A stretch of 64,000 bases of DNA, from contig JBKPCV010000033.1 of the NCBI GenBank assembly GCA_046727575.1, positions 1-64,000 of the forward strand. Reading direction: 5' to 3'. The notes beneath the pieces were generated by a model. The model was not told where the DNA came from and ran no database searches. It saw only the letters and a list, made by a program, of their open reading frames with translations. This document shows positions 17,124 to 25,904 of this stretch, in pieces. Source of the DNA: DASPTH01 sp046727575. Lineage in GTDB: Bacteria; Actinomycetota; Acidimicrobiia; IMCC26256; DASPTH01. The number at the start of each line of letters is the position of its first letter. The stretch's first letter is position 1. Made by a program: the position numbers and the translations under genes.

Positions 17124-18079
17124 GACTGACCTTCGCGTCTGACCTGGCCGCGCAACCCGTCCAGCCACGAATTGGCGTCGCGCCACGCCTTGGTCGCGGC
17201 GCGCCGTCGAACGTGGCCGTCTTCACCCGCGACCGGGTACGAACCGAGGAACTTCACCTGCGCCTGCTTTGCCTTGAGATTGCGCAGACAGTCGGCCACG
17301 ATCTCATCGTCGACATGTCCCTCGAAGTCGATGAAGAAGCAATAGTCGCCGAGGCTCTGCTTCGTGGGCCGCGACTCCAGCTTCGTGAGGTTGATCGCGC
17401 GCGCCGCGAACTCTTGGAGGATCGCGAGCAGTGAGCCGGGCCGGTCCTGCCGCTGGAAGCACACCACCGACGTCTTGTCGTGCCCGCTCGCGGCGGGGAT
17501 CCCGTGTCCGACGATCACGAAGCGGGTGAGGTTCTCAGGGTGGTCCTCGATCTCGCTCGCGAGCACTTCGAGTCCCGCGTACTTCGCAGCCTGCAACGTG
17601 CCGATCGACGCGATTCCCTGCTTCCTCGACTTGGCCACCTGTTGGGCGGCCTCCGCGGTGGAGTTGGCTGCCACGGCGGTCGCGTCGGGAAGATGGCGGG
17701 TCATCCACAGACGGGTCTGTCCGAGTGGGTTGGGGTGCGACACGACTGTGCTGATGTCGCGCAGCGTCGTACCCGGCTTCGCACAGAGGTGGAGCGACAC
17801 CGGCAGGTCGACCTCGCGCTGGACGAGGAGGTCGGTGTCGAAGGCGAGGGTGTCGAGCGTGACGGTGATCGAGCCTTCGATCGAGTTCTCGATGGGGACG
17901 ATGCCGAACTCGACCTCACCTCGCTCGACCGCGGTGATCACGTGCGGCACGTCGCGGAACGGGACCGCCTCGCCCGCGGCGAGGTCGTCCTGGGTGAGCA
18001 GCGCTTCCTCGGCGAACGTCCCGTGCGGACCGAGGAAGCCGACCCGGGTCTTCGCGGCCTCCGGCGCCATCGGCGGCAT
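17120..18079 (-). CDS. pheA: prephenate dehydratase
   Basis: A 319-aa enzyme converting prephenate to phenylpyruvate in phenylalanine synthesis. The dehydratase domain (about 11-195) begins RVGFLGPHGTFAEEAL and carries IVPIENSIEGSITVTLDTL and NSTAEAAQQVA. The C-terminal ACT domain (about 205-285) has RPGSLLAILQEFAARAINLTKLESRPTK, split here as RPGSLLAIL then NLTKLESRP, the usual phenylalanine-binding site for feedback control. The start is ATG 18079, with ATG 18070 as an alternative. It is translationally coupled to serS. Confidence 0.95.
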   Translation of the reverse strand: MPPMAPEAAKTRVGFLGPHGTFAEEALLTQDDLAAGEAVPFRDVPHVITAVERGEVEFGIVPIENSIEGSITVTLDTLAFDTDLLVQREVDLPVSLHLCAKPGTTLRDISTVVSHPNPLGQTRLWMTRHLPDATAVAANSTAEAAQQVAKSRKQGIASIGTLQAAKYAGLEVLASEIEDHPENLTRFVIVGHGIPAASGHDKTSVVCFQRQDRPGSLLAILQEFAARAINLTKLESRPTKQSLGDYCFFIDFEGHVDDEIVADCLRNLKAKQAQVKFLGSYPVAGEDGHVRRRAATKAWRDANSWLDGLRGQVRREGQS

Positions 18080-18119
18080 GGTAGAGGCGTCGACCGATCC
18101 CTCCCGTATCGTTTGACGC

Positions 18120-18500
18120 GTGCGGTACTGGACGCACGAGGAGGCGACCGACGCGTTGCCCCGGGTGCGCGCTCAAGTGCAGCGGATCCGCGAGCTGATC
18201 GCCGAAGCGCGTGCGCGCGGCGTCGGCGTCGCGGGGAACGGACACCGACCGTCGTCGAACGGTCATGGTGGCAATCCCGACGACGCCGACGGCGAGCTGC
18301 GCGGGCTCGTGGAGGAGTTCCAGCGCGCGGGGATCATCCTGCGCGATCCCGAACGCGGCCTGATCGACTTCCCAGCGCGGTCGCCGACGGGGCGCGACTA
18401 CCTCTTGTGTTGGCTCGACGGTGAGGACTCGATCGAGTGGTGGCACTGGCCCGAGGCCGGCTTCGCGGGTCGGACGTCGATCAGCGACCCGCCGGACTGA
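18120..18500 (+). CDS. DUF2203 family protein
   Basis: A 126-aa soluble protein beginning MRYWTHEEATDALPRVR, the usual opening of DUF2203. It has an N-terminal helix, a low-complexity Gly/Asn/His insert at about 37-55, and the conserved C-terminal stretch GIILRDPERGLIDFPA with LLCWLDGEDSIEWWHW. The molecular role is unknown. The GTG start at 18120 is divergent from pheA, 40 bp apart. Its last 20 bp overlap the 3' end of ppgK on the other strand. Confidence 0.85.
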   Translation: MRYWTHEEATDALPRVRAQVQRIRELIAEARARGVGVAGNGHRPSSNGHGGNPDDADGELRGLVEEFQRAGIILRDPERGLIDFPARSPTGRDYLLCWLDGEDSIEWWHWPEAGFAGRTSISDPPD

Positions 18501-19245
18501 CCTTGCCCGCGTTGATCGCCGCGCCGACGATGCCCGCTTCGTTGAGGAGCTGCGCCGGGACGATCTGACTGCGAGTCGTCAGGAGCGGCAGGAACTTGTC
18601 CGACTTCTTGCTCACGCCTCCTCCGACGATCATCAGGTCGGGTGAGAAGAGACGCTCGAGCGTGTCGAAGTAGGTGTCGAGCCGCTCCGCCCAGCGCTTC
18701 CACGACAGCTGCTTCTCTTCGCGCACGCTGTCGGCGGCGATGCGCTCGGCCTCCTTCGTACCGATCGTCATGTGACCGAGCTCGGTGTTGGGAACCAGTA
18801 CGCCGTCGACGAAGATCGCGCTGCCAATGCCGGTGCCGAGCGTGATCAGGATCACGACGCCCTTGACTCCTCGTCCGGCGCCGAACTCCATCTCCGCCAC
18901 GCCGGCCGCATCGGCATCGTTGATGACCGTGACGGGTGCGGCGATCGCGTCCGAGAGCAGCCTGCGAGCGTCGGTGCCGATCCAGGCCTGGTCGACGTTG
19001 GCGGCCGTGTACGCGACGCCGTCCTTGACGACGGCCGGAAAGGCGGCGCCGGCTTTCGGCTGGGAAGCTTGCTTCCAGTCGAAGGACGCCGCGACCTGGG
19101 CGACGACGTCGGCCACTGCTTCCGGCGTCGCCGGATGGGGCGTGAGGATGCGGCGCCGCTCCGCGACGAGCTTTCCGGTCGCGGTGTCGACCGGGGCGCC
19201 CTTGATTCCGGTCCCGCCGATGTCGATCCCGAGGACGGTGGCCAT
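18481..19245 (-). CDS. ppgK: polyphosphate glucokinase
   Basis: A 254-aa ROK/actin-fold kinase that phosphorylates glucose using inorganic polyphosphate (often also ATP). The phosphate-1 motif GIDIGGTGIKGA is at about 6-17, INDADAAG carries the catalytic Asp, and TLGTGIGSA is the phosphate-2 loop. NTELGHMTIG and LSWKRWAERLDTY are typical of the actinobacterial enzyme. ATG 19245 is the first start before the motif. It is divergent from pgi with about 100 bp between, which would let both genes of glucose entry share control. Confidence 0.93.
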   Translation of the reverse strand: MATVLGIDIGGTGIKGAPVDTATGKLVAERRRILTPHPATPEAVADVVAQVAASFDWKQASQPKAGAAFPAVVKDGVAYTAANVDQAWIGTDARRLLSDAIAAPVTVINDADAAGVAEMEFGAGRGVKGVVILITLGTGIGSAIFVDGVLVPNTELGHMTIGTKEAERIAADSVREEKQLSWKRWAERLDTYFDTLERLFSPDLMIVGGGVSKKSDKFLPLLTTRSQIVPAQLLNEAGIVGAAINAGKVSPAGR

Positions 19246-19346
19246 GGCCCATTCTCTCGCTTCGCCGCCAGAACGCACGTCACCAACAGAGGTCCGTGAC
19301 CAGGGCCGTGTGGCCCGAGCGCTCGGAGGCATACGGTCTTTTACCG

Positions 19347-20969
19347 ATGAGCGGCATCACCGAGACCCCGGAATGGCGCGCCCTCGAGGCCCATTTCGAG
19401 GAGGTCCGCGGACTGCACCTACGCGACCTCTTTGCCGACGATCCAGAGCGAGGCTCGCGCCTCACCGTCGAAGCGGAAGGCGTGTACCTCGACTATTCGA
19501 AGAACCGGGTCACCGACGAGACGATGCGATTGCTCGTCGACCTCGCGCACCGCGCGGGACTGCGCGAGCGCATCGACGCGATGTTTCGCGGCGAGCGGAT
19601 CAACGTCACGGAGAATCGGCCGGTCTTGCACGTGGCGCTCCGCGCGCCGGAAGACGCGGTGATTGTGGTCGATGGTGAGAACGTCGTCCCGGAGGTGCAC
19701 GCCGTCCTCGACAAGATGACCGACTTCTCGGAGAAGATCCGGTCCGGTCAGTGGCGCGGCCACACGGGCGCCCCGATCCGCAACATCGTGAACATCGGGA
19801 TCGGCGGATCTGACCTCGGCCCGAAGATGGCGTACACCGCGCTGCAGGACTACAGCCGGCGCGACATGACGTTCCGTTTTGTGAGCAACGTCGACGGCGA
19901 CGACTTCTGGGAGTGCACACGCGACCTCGACCCGACGGACACCCTGTTCGTTGTCGCGTCCAAGACGTTCACGACGCTCGAGACGCTGTCGAACGCGCAC
20001 ACTGCGCGCAGTTGGCTCCTGCAGTCGATGGGAGACGAGTCGGCAGTCGCGAAGCACTTCGTAGCGGTGTCGACGAACGCGGAGGAAGTCGCGACGTTCG
20101 GGATCGACACTGCCAACATGTTCGAGTTCTGGGACTGGGTGGGCGGCCGCTACTCGTACGACAGCGCGATCGGGCTCTCGTTGATGATCGCGATCGGCCA
20201 CGAACAATTTCGCGACATGCTCGCCGGTTTCCACTCGATCGACGAGCACTTCCGCACCGCGCCCTTCCAGCACAACCTGCCGGTGCTCCTGGGCCTCCTC
20301 GGTGTGTGGTACGACGACTTCTTCGAGGCAGAGACCCAAGCGATTCTCCCATACAGCCAGTACCTGGAGCGGTACCCGGCGTACCTCCAGCAGCTCGACA
20401 TGGAGAGCAACGGGAAGTCTGTCGACCTCGAAGGCAGGCCGGTCGCGATGCAGACGGGCCCGATCGTCTGGGGGCAGCCGGGCACGAACGGGCAGCACGC
20501 CTTCTACCAGCTCATCCACCAGGGCACGAAGCTCGTACCGTGCGACTTCATCGGGTTCGTCCACGCGAATCACGAGCTCGGTGACCACCAGAACATGCTC
20601 ATGGCGAACTTCTTCGCGCAGACCGAGGCGCTCGCGTTCGGAAAGTCACGCGCCGAAGTGGAGGCCGAGGGCGTTCCGCCCGAGGAGGTTCCGCACCGGA
20701 CGTTCCCCGGCAACCGCCCGACCAACACGATCCTGGTCGACAAGCTCACGCCGTACACGCTCGGCCAACTGGTCGCGTGCTACGAGCACAAGGTGTTCAC
20801 GCAGGGGACGATCTGGCACATCAACTCGTTCGACCAATGGGGCGTCGAATTGGGCAAGACGCTGGCGTTGGCGATCATTCCCGAGCTCGCGTCGTCTGAC
20901 GAGCCGAAGCTGGCCCACGACAGCAGCACGAACGAGCTGATCCGCCGCTACCGCAGTCGGCGGCGCTAG
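19347..20969 (+). CDS. pgi: glucose-6-phosphate isomerase
   Basis: A 540-aa enzyme interconverting glucose-6-phosphate and fructose-6-phosphate. Visible signatures are IGIGGSDLGPKMAY, DTLFVVASKTFTTLET, VGGRYSYDSAIGLS, MESNGKSVD, GTNGQHAFYQLIHQGT (with the catalytic His/Lys region) and the final SFDQWGVELGK. The length matches the long bacterial/eukaryotic type. ATG 19347 is chosen over an upstream in-frame start at 19296 because the conserved protein begins there. gnd follows 76 bp later on the same strand. Confidence 0.96.
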   Translation: MSGITETPEWRALEAHFEEVRGLHLRDLFADDPERGSRLTVEAEGVYLDYSKNRVTDETMRLLVDLAHRAGLRERIDAMFRGERINVTENRPVLHVALRAPEDAVIVVDGENVVPEVHAVLDKMTDFSEKIRSGQWRGHTGAPIRNIVNIGIGGSDLGPKMAYTALQDYSRRDMTFRFVSNVDGDDFWECTRDLDPTDTLFVVASKTFTTLETLSNAHTARSWLLQSMGDESAVAKHFVAVSTNAEEVATFGIDTANMFEFWDWVGGRYSYDSAIGLSLMIAIGHEQFRDMLAGFHSIDEHFRTAPFQHNLPVLLGLLGVWYDDFFEAETQAILPYSQYLERYPAYLQQLDMESNGKSVDLEGRPVAMQTGPIVWGQPGTNGQHAFYQLIHQGTKLVPCDFIGFVHANHELGDHQNMLMANFFAQTEALAFGKSRAEVEAEGVPPEEVPHRTFPGNRPTNTILVDKLTPYTLGQLVACYEHKVFTQGTIWHINSFDQWGVELGKTLALAIIPELASSDEPKLAHDSSTNELIRRYRSRRR

Positions 20970-20971
20970 GC

Positions 20972-20989
20972 GCACGCCTCGAGGTGTGC
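20972..20989 (+). terminator. 7-bp hairpin behind pgi
   Basis: GCACGCC, a UCGA tetraloop and GGUGUGC form a compact stem 2 bp after the pgi stop (one G-U pair). No U-run follows. It may weaken read-through into gnd; the evidence is structural only. Confidence 0.3.
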
Positions 20990-21045
20990 CGTGAAGCCAA
21001 CGTTGGCGTGCCGCGTAGCCTGAATCAACGGCGGAAGGGGAGAAG

Positions 21046-22080
21046 ATGCAGTTGGGAATGATCGGCCTGGGCCGGATGGGCGCCAACCTCGTACGCCGTC
21101 TGATGCGCGCGGGACACGAGTGCGTCGGTTACGCCCGCAACCGCGACGTGGTCCAGCAGATGGAGAGCGAGGGCGTGACTGGTGCGTCGTCGATTGCCGA
21201 CCTCGTCGGCAAGCTCAGGAAGCCGCGTGTGGTGTGGATCATGGTGCCGGCTGCAGCCGTAGATTCGGTGATCGCCGACCTGCTCCCGAATGCCGAGCCG
21301 GGCGACATCATCATCGACGGCGGCAACTCCTATTACCGCGACGACATCGAACGCGCCACGCGCTTGCAGGCGGCCGGTATGCACTTCGTCGACGTGGGTA
21401 CCAGTGGAGGTGTGTTCGGCCTCGACCGGGGCTTCTGCCTCATGATCGGTGGGGAGGACGAGGTTGTCGCGCGCGTCGAGCCGATCTTCGCCGCCATCGC
21501 CCCGGGGGTCGACGCGGCGCCACGGACGGCGGGCCGCACGGGAGAACCGAGTCAGGCCGAGCACGGCTACCTGCACTGCGGGCCCAACGGCGCCGGTCAC
21601 TTCGTGAAGATGGTCCACAACGGCATCGAGTACGGCATCATGGCGGCGTATGCCGAGGGGCTCAACATCCTGCACAACGCCAATGTGGGGAAGCGACAAG
21701 CGGAGGCCGACGCGGAGACTGCTCCGCTCGCGAATCCTCAGTACTACCAGTACGACCTCGACATACCCGACATCGCGGAGGTATGGCGTCGCGGAAGTGT
21801 GATCGCGTCCTGGTTGCTCGATCTCACCGCACACTCACTGTCGCAGCACCCCGGCCTCGACGAGTTCGCGGGGCGGGTGTCGGACTCGGGCGAGGGGCGC
21901 TGGACGATTCACGCCGCCATCGACGAAGGCGTTCCCGCCGATGTGCTGGGCGCCGCGCTCTTCGCGCGGTTCACCTCGCGGGGACAAGCCGACTTCGCCG
22001 ACAAGCTCCTGTCCGCGATGCGGGAGGAGTTCGGCGGCCACCTCGAGAAGCTCGACCAGACGGTGGGCCAGACGAAGTAA
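21046..22080 (+). CDS. gnd: 6-phosphogluconate dehydrogenase, decarboxylating, short type
   Basis: A 344-aa pentose phosphate enzyme giving ribulose-5-phosphate, CO2 and NAD(P)H. The Rossmann motif is GLGRMGANL at 7-15, the substrate loop DGGNSYYRDD at 91-100, and the catalytic lysine K188 lies in KMVHNGIEYG. The C-terminal part lacks the long tail of the dimeric NADP enzyme (about 470 aa); short tetrameric forms are often NAD-preferring, which is family knowledge and not visible here. ATG 21046 has GGGGAG upstream. zwf follows directly. Confidence 0.95.
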   Translation: MQLGMIGLGRMGANLVRRLMRAGHECVGYARNRDVVQQMESEGVTGASSIADLVGKLRKPRVVWIMVPAAAVDSVIADLLPNAEPGDIIIDGGNSYYRDDIERATRLQAAGMHFVDVGTSGGVFGLDRGFCLMIGGEDEVVARVEPIFAAIAPGVDAAPRTAGRTGEPSQAEHGYLHCGPNGAGHFVKMVHNGIEYGIMAAYAEGLNILHNANVGKRQAEADAETAPLANPQYYQYDLDIPDIAEVWRRGSVIASWLLDLTAHSLSQHPGLDEFAGRVSDSGEGRWTIHAAIDEGVPADVLGAALFARFTSRGQADFADKLLSAMREEFGGHLEKLDQTVGQTK

Positions 22081-22088
22081 GGATGCAC

Positions 22089-23498
22089 ATGACACAGCCA
22101 GGGCTTTCTGACGCCTTCGTGTTCTTCGGCATGTCGGGCGATCTCGCGAAGAAGAAGATCTTTCCTGCGCTCTACCGGATGGTGAAGCGCGGAATGCTGA
22201 ACATTCCGGTCGTTGGCGTCGCCTCCTCGACTTGGTCGCTGGAGGACCTCAAGAAACGTGCGGAGGAGAGCATCACGAACTTCGGAGGCGGAATCGACGA
22301 CGAGGCAGCGTTCAATCAGCTCGTGAAGCTTCTCAGGTACGTCGATGGTGACTATCGGGACGCGTCGACATACTCGAAGCTGAAGGAGGCACTGGCCGGG
22401 TGCGAACAGCCCATCCACTATCTGGCGATTCCCCCGAGCTTCTTCGAAACCGTCGTGAAGGGTCTTGCCGACTCGGGTTGCGCCACGAACGCGCGCGTCA
22501 TCGTCGAGAAGCCGTTCGGCCGCGACCTTGCATCCTCACAGGAGCTCAACCGTGTGCTCCACTCGGCGTTCCCGGAGCAGAACATTTTCCGCATCGACCA
22601 CTACCTCGGTAAGGAAGCCACACAGAACCTGCTCTACTTCCGCTTCGCCAACTCCTTCTTGGAGCCGATCTGGAACCGCAATTACGTGCGGTCGGTGCAG
22701 GTCACGATGGCGGAGGACTTCGGCGTCGACGGTCGCGGCAAGTTCTACGAGGAGGTCGGGGCGCTCCGCGACGTCGTCGAGAACCATCTCTTCCAGACGG
22801 TCGCGCTGCTCGCGATGGAACCGCCCGTTGGCCCAGGCGTCGAGGAGATACGCGACGCGAAGGAGAAGGTGTTCCGTGCGATGGAGACCATGAAGCGCAC
22901 CGACCTCGTACGTGGTCAGTTCGAGGGGTACCGCGACGAGCCGGGGGTGGCGCCCGACTCCGACGTCGAGACGTTCGCCGCCGTGCGACTGCACATCGAC
23001 TCGTGGCGGTGGGCGGGTGTGCCCTTCTATGTGCGCGCCGGGAAGGAGCTTCCGGTCACGTGTACGGAGGTCCGTGTCGAGCTCCACCGTCCGCCGCAGG
23101 CGGTCTTTTCCGACTACGAAGAGCTCCCGCACGAGACCAACTACCTGCGGTTCCAGGTCGACCCGCAGATCGTGATCGCGATCGGTGCCCGCGCCAAGGC
23201 GCCGGGTGACGGCTTCGCGGGCGAGGACGTCGAGCTGTACCTCTGCGACACGCATCCCGGCGCCGAAATACCGTACGAGCGACTCCTGGGCGACGCGCTG
23301 GATGGCGAAACGCTGCTCTTCGCCCGGGAGGACGGCGTCGAAGCGTCATGGAGGGTCGTGAACGACGTGCTGGCCGACCACGATCCCGCCATCATCTACA
23401 AGCAGCACACCTGGGGACCGGAGGAACAAGCGCTGCTCTTCGACGGCACGGACGTCTGGCACGACCCGGTACCCGCCGAGGAGTGCGAGCCGGAATGA
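22089..23498 (+). CDS. zwf: glucose-6-phosphate 1-dehydrogenase
   Basis: A 469-aa enzyme that oxidises glucose-6-phosphate to 6-phosphogluconolactone. The coenzyme motif is GMSGDLAKKK (14-23) and the substrate motif RIDHYLGKE (168-176), with the catalytic His further on in VENHLFQ. ATG 22089 has AAGGA 5 bp upstream and is preferred; ATG 22083 is 6 bp earlier. The gene lies 8 bp after gnd and overlaps ridA by ATGA, so the block is an operon. No phosphogluconolactonase or opcA is visible nearby. Confidence 0.95.
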   Translation: MTQPGLSDAFVFFGMSGDLAKKKIFPALYRMVKRGMLNIPVVGVASSTWSLEDLKKRAEESITNFGGGIDDEAAFNQLVKLLRYVDGDYRDASTYSKLKEALAGCEQPIHYLAIPPSFFETVVKGLADSGCATNARVIVEKPFGRDLASSQELNRVLHSAFPEQNIFRIDHYLGKEATQNLLYFRFANSFLEPIWNRNYVRSVQVTMAEDFGVDGRGKFYEEVGALRDVVENHLFQTVALLAMEPPVGPGVEEIRDAKEKVFRAMETMKRTDLVRGQFEGYRDEPGVAPDSDVETFAAVRLHIDSWRWAGVPFYVRAGKELPVTCTEVRVELHRPPQAVFSDYEELPHETNYLRFQVDPQIVIAIGARAKAPGDGFAGEDVELYLCDTHPGAEIPYERLLGDALDGETLLFAREDGVEASWRVVNDVLADHDPAIIYKQHTWGPEEQALLFDGTDVWHDPVPAEECEPE

Positions 23499-23899
23499 GT
23501 GTGCAGCCGGTACCGACGCCGAGCGCGCCACGCCCGGCAGGGCCGTACTCGCTGGCGGTGCGGGCGGGCGACTGGTTGGTGCTCGCCGGTCAGCTCGGCC
23601 TCGACCACGCCACCGGCTCACTCGTCAGTGGGGGCGTCGAACACGAGACGCGGCAGGCGCTCGCCAACATCGAGGGGATCCTCCGTGACTGCGGCGCGGC
23701 GTGGACCGATGTCGCGAAGGTCGGCATCTTTCTCACCGACCTCGGGAACTTCGCGACCGTCAACGCGTTGTATGAGGAGGCACTCGGCGGCCATCGGCCG
23801 GCGCGCACCACCGTAGGCGTGGCAGCACTGCCCGCCGGCGCCGAGGTGGAGATCGAATGTTGGGTGTTCGCAGGAAGCGTTCGAATGGAGCACGCATGA
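23495..23899 (+). CDS. RidA/YjgF family protein
   Basis: A 134-aa protein of the trimeric RidA family, which hydrolyses reactive 2-aminoacrylate/imine intermediates or related compounds. The N-terminal part has APRPAGPYSLAVRAGDWLVL and AGQLGLDHATG, and the middle has TRQALANIEGIL. The C-terminal RPARTTVGVAALPAGAEVEIE includes the position of the conserved catalytic-site Arg. The ATG overlaps the zwf stop (ATGA) and its own stop overlaps msrB in the same way, so it is translated with both neighbours. Confidence 0.92.
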   Translation: MSVQPVPTPSAPRPAGPYSLAVRAGDWLVLAGQLGLDHATGSLVSGGVEHETRQALANIEGILRDCGAAWTDVAKVGIFLTDLGNFATVNALYEEALGGHRPARTTVGVAALPAGAEVEIECWVFAGSVRMEHA

Positions 23900-24291
23900 C
23901 TCGCGAGATCGAGAAGTCGGAGGCCGAGTGGCGGGCGGAGCTGAGCCCGGAGCAGTTCGAGGTGCTGCGCAACGCGGGCACCGAGCGGGCGTTCACCGGT
24001 AAGTACTGGGACTGCCACGACGATGGCGTCTACCGGTGTGCCGGCTGCGGCGCAGAGCTCTTCGACTCGAACACGAAGTTCGAATCGGGTACAGGGTGGC
24101 CGAGCTTCACCGAGCCGCTCGTTGCCGACGTGGTGGAGCTGAAGACCGACACCAGCCACGGCATGGTGCGCACCGAGGTTGTGTGCCGGCGGTGTGGCGG
24201 CCACCTCGGTCACGTGTTCGACGATGGCCCCGGAGCCAACGGGCTGCGCTACTGCATGAACTCCTGCAGCCTCGACCTCGACCCTCGCTAG
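23896..24291 (+). CDS. msrB: peptide-methionine (R)-S-oxide reductase
   Basis: A 131-aa MsrB, which repairs methionine-R-sulfoxide in proteins. The structural zinc is bound by C48, C51 (CAGC) and C97, C100 (CRRC). The catalytic cysteine is C120 in GLRYCMNS. Most relatives read INSASL at the next positions; here there is an additional Cys (C124), which could act in resolving the sulfenic acid, an inference. It is the last gene of the gnd-zwf-ridA-msrB operon, where Zwf/Gnd supply reducing equivalents. Confidence 0.95.
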   Translation: MTREIEKSEAEWRAELSPEQFEVLRNAGTERAFTGKYWDCHDDGVYRCAGCGAELFDSNTKFESGTGWPSFTEPLVADVVELKTDTSHGMVRTEVVCRRCGGHLGHVFDDGPGANGLRYCMNSCSLDLDPR

Positions 24292-24327
24292 CTCGAGTTC
24301 GGCCACCGCCGGAGGCGCCGAGACGTG

Positions 24328-25800
24328 TCAGCGTCGGGGTGCAGTGGTCGTGGGCGTCGTGGCTGCGGGCGTCGTGGTCGTGGTCGAGGGCCCCGATCGT
24401 TGGGCGATCTGCGGTGCGGCGAAGAAGGCGAAGAAGTCGCGCTCTCCCGGCTGGAAGTAGCGATCGCCACCTCGGGCCATGTCGCCGCCGAGCTTGATCC
24501 CGATCACCGGTGACGACGGATTGCCGTTGTTCTGGTTCACGTACGTGTAGGCGCTCACCCAATCAGTGTTGATGTCCAGCTCCATCGCCCGCACGGCACC
24601 AGCGGCCTGCAGCGTTCGGGCGAGCGAGAGCGCCGACAGCGAGTTCCCAGCGGCGTAGATCAAGCCCCCTTTTGCGTCGACGCCGACGCCGGAGCGCCAG
24701 ACGAGAGCCTTGTTGCCGAGCGTGGCGCCCCACTTGCTCACGTCGTTCTCATCCAGCTGAGGATCGAGCTGGCCGTTGTCGATCATGAGGGCCAGGTTCT
24801 GGCGCACCGCGACCACGTCAGGGGTCATCGTGACGTCGCGGCCCCACATTCCAACGGTTGCAGATCCGTCGGCCTTGATGACGAGCGATGCGGACCCGTT
24901 GACGAGCGGCCGGACTGCTTGTCCGCCGAAGTACACGCCGCCGCGTGCGATGTCCATCTTGAATCCGGAGTTGAAGGCTGCGATGAGGTTCGCGCGCTGA
25001 TCCTCCGGGATCTCGGAGCCCCACGGGTTCGGGCCGCCCCCCGGCTCGAGCAAGCCGGGCACGTACTGTGCCTTGAGCAGTTTCGTGTCGAGCCACATCA
25101 GCGCGACGTAGTACGACGTGTGCACCGCGTCGGGCCGGACGAACGTGATGTACTCCGGTGGCCGGCCCGCCACGAGCCTCCCTGCCGGCATCCAGATGCC
25201 TTCGTTCGGTTCCACGGTCGGCGCAGGCGTCGGCACCCGACCGGTCGGAGCCGGCAGGTGTACGGGTTGCGGCGGCGTGTCGAGCGGAGCACCGGTGGAG
25301 ACCGGCACCGCGACACCGGTGCCGTGCACGGCGATGCGCTTGGGTCGACCGCCCTCGACCGGAGGGTTGTTCGTGTACCACCAACGCTCCACGGTGTTGA
25401 CCACGCCGTTCCCGCCGTGGTCGCGAATCCACTCGACGGTCCGGATGCCGACCGAGTCGGTTCCGGGCCGCCGGAGCGCGTGCACGTAGGACAATCCGAC
25501 CGGGATCAGGAGAACGACGACGACGAGGGCGACGCCGCGCCGGATCCACCGCGCCTTCGTAGAACGGCGGCGCGTGCCGGTGCGCGGGTCCTTCGCGGCC
25601 ACTCGTCGATCGCGGCGAGACGACGGCGAGGGCTGCGACGCGGGCGGTTCGTCACGTCGCGATGGCTGCAATGCCACCGGCGCGTCGCGCGGCACCGTGC
25701 GCACGGCCGGTCCGTCACCGTCGACCGGTGGCGGACCCCTCGGCGGGCCATACTCAGGCGGCAGTGTGTAGGGCGCCGGCCTGGGCCTGCGGTCGGCCAA
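24328..25800 (-). CDS. membrane-anchored phosphodiester glycosidase (NAGPA/DUF2233) family protein
   Basis: A 490-aa protein. A long basic, Pro/Arg-rich cytoplasmic N-terminus (1-85) precedes one transmembrane helix (about 88-108), a Pro-rich linker and an extracytoplasmic NAGPA-type domain (about 225-470). The domain shows AAFNSGFKM, VGMWGRDVTMTP and ALMIDNGQ, then AMELDINTDWV. A low-complexity Thr/Pro tail ends the protein. The family cleaves GlcNAc phosphodiesters or acts on cell-wall glycans; the substrate here is unknown. It converges on msrB. Confidence 0.87.
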   Translation of the reverse strand: MADRRPRPAPYTLPPEYGPPRGPPPVDGDGPAVRTVPRDAPVALQPSRRDEPPASQPSPSSRRDRRVAAKDPRTGTRRRSTKARWIRRGVALVVVVLLIPVGLSYVHALRRPGTDSVGIRTVEWIRDHGGNGVVNTVERWWYTNNPPVEGGRPKRIAVHGTGVAVPVSTGAPLDTPPQPVHLPAPTGRVPTPAPTVEPNEGIWMPAGRLVAGRPPEYITFVRPDAVHTSYYVALMWLDTKLLKAQYVPGLLEPGGGPNPWGSEIPEDQRANLIAAFNSGFKMDIARGGVYFGGQAVRPLVNGSASLVIKADGSATVGMWGRDVTMTPDVVAVRQNLALMIDNGQLDPQLDENDVSKWGATLGNKALVWRSGVGVDAKGGLIYAAGNSLSALSLARTLQAAGAVRAMELDINTDWVSAYTYVNQNNGNPSSPVIGIKLGGDMARGGDRYFQPGERDFFAFFAAPQIAQRSGPSTTTTTPAATTPTTTAPRR

Positions 25801-25904
25801 CTGATCCTCCCGTGTCGACGCTCCATCCGAGCGGTGTGGGTAAGCGTTCAGGAGCGTCCGCCCGACGCGCTGCGCGAAAACTACAACGGCGTGCCGGCCG
25901 GGGT

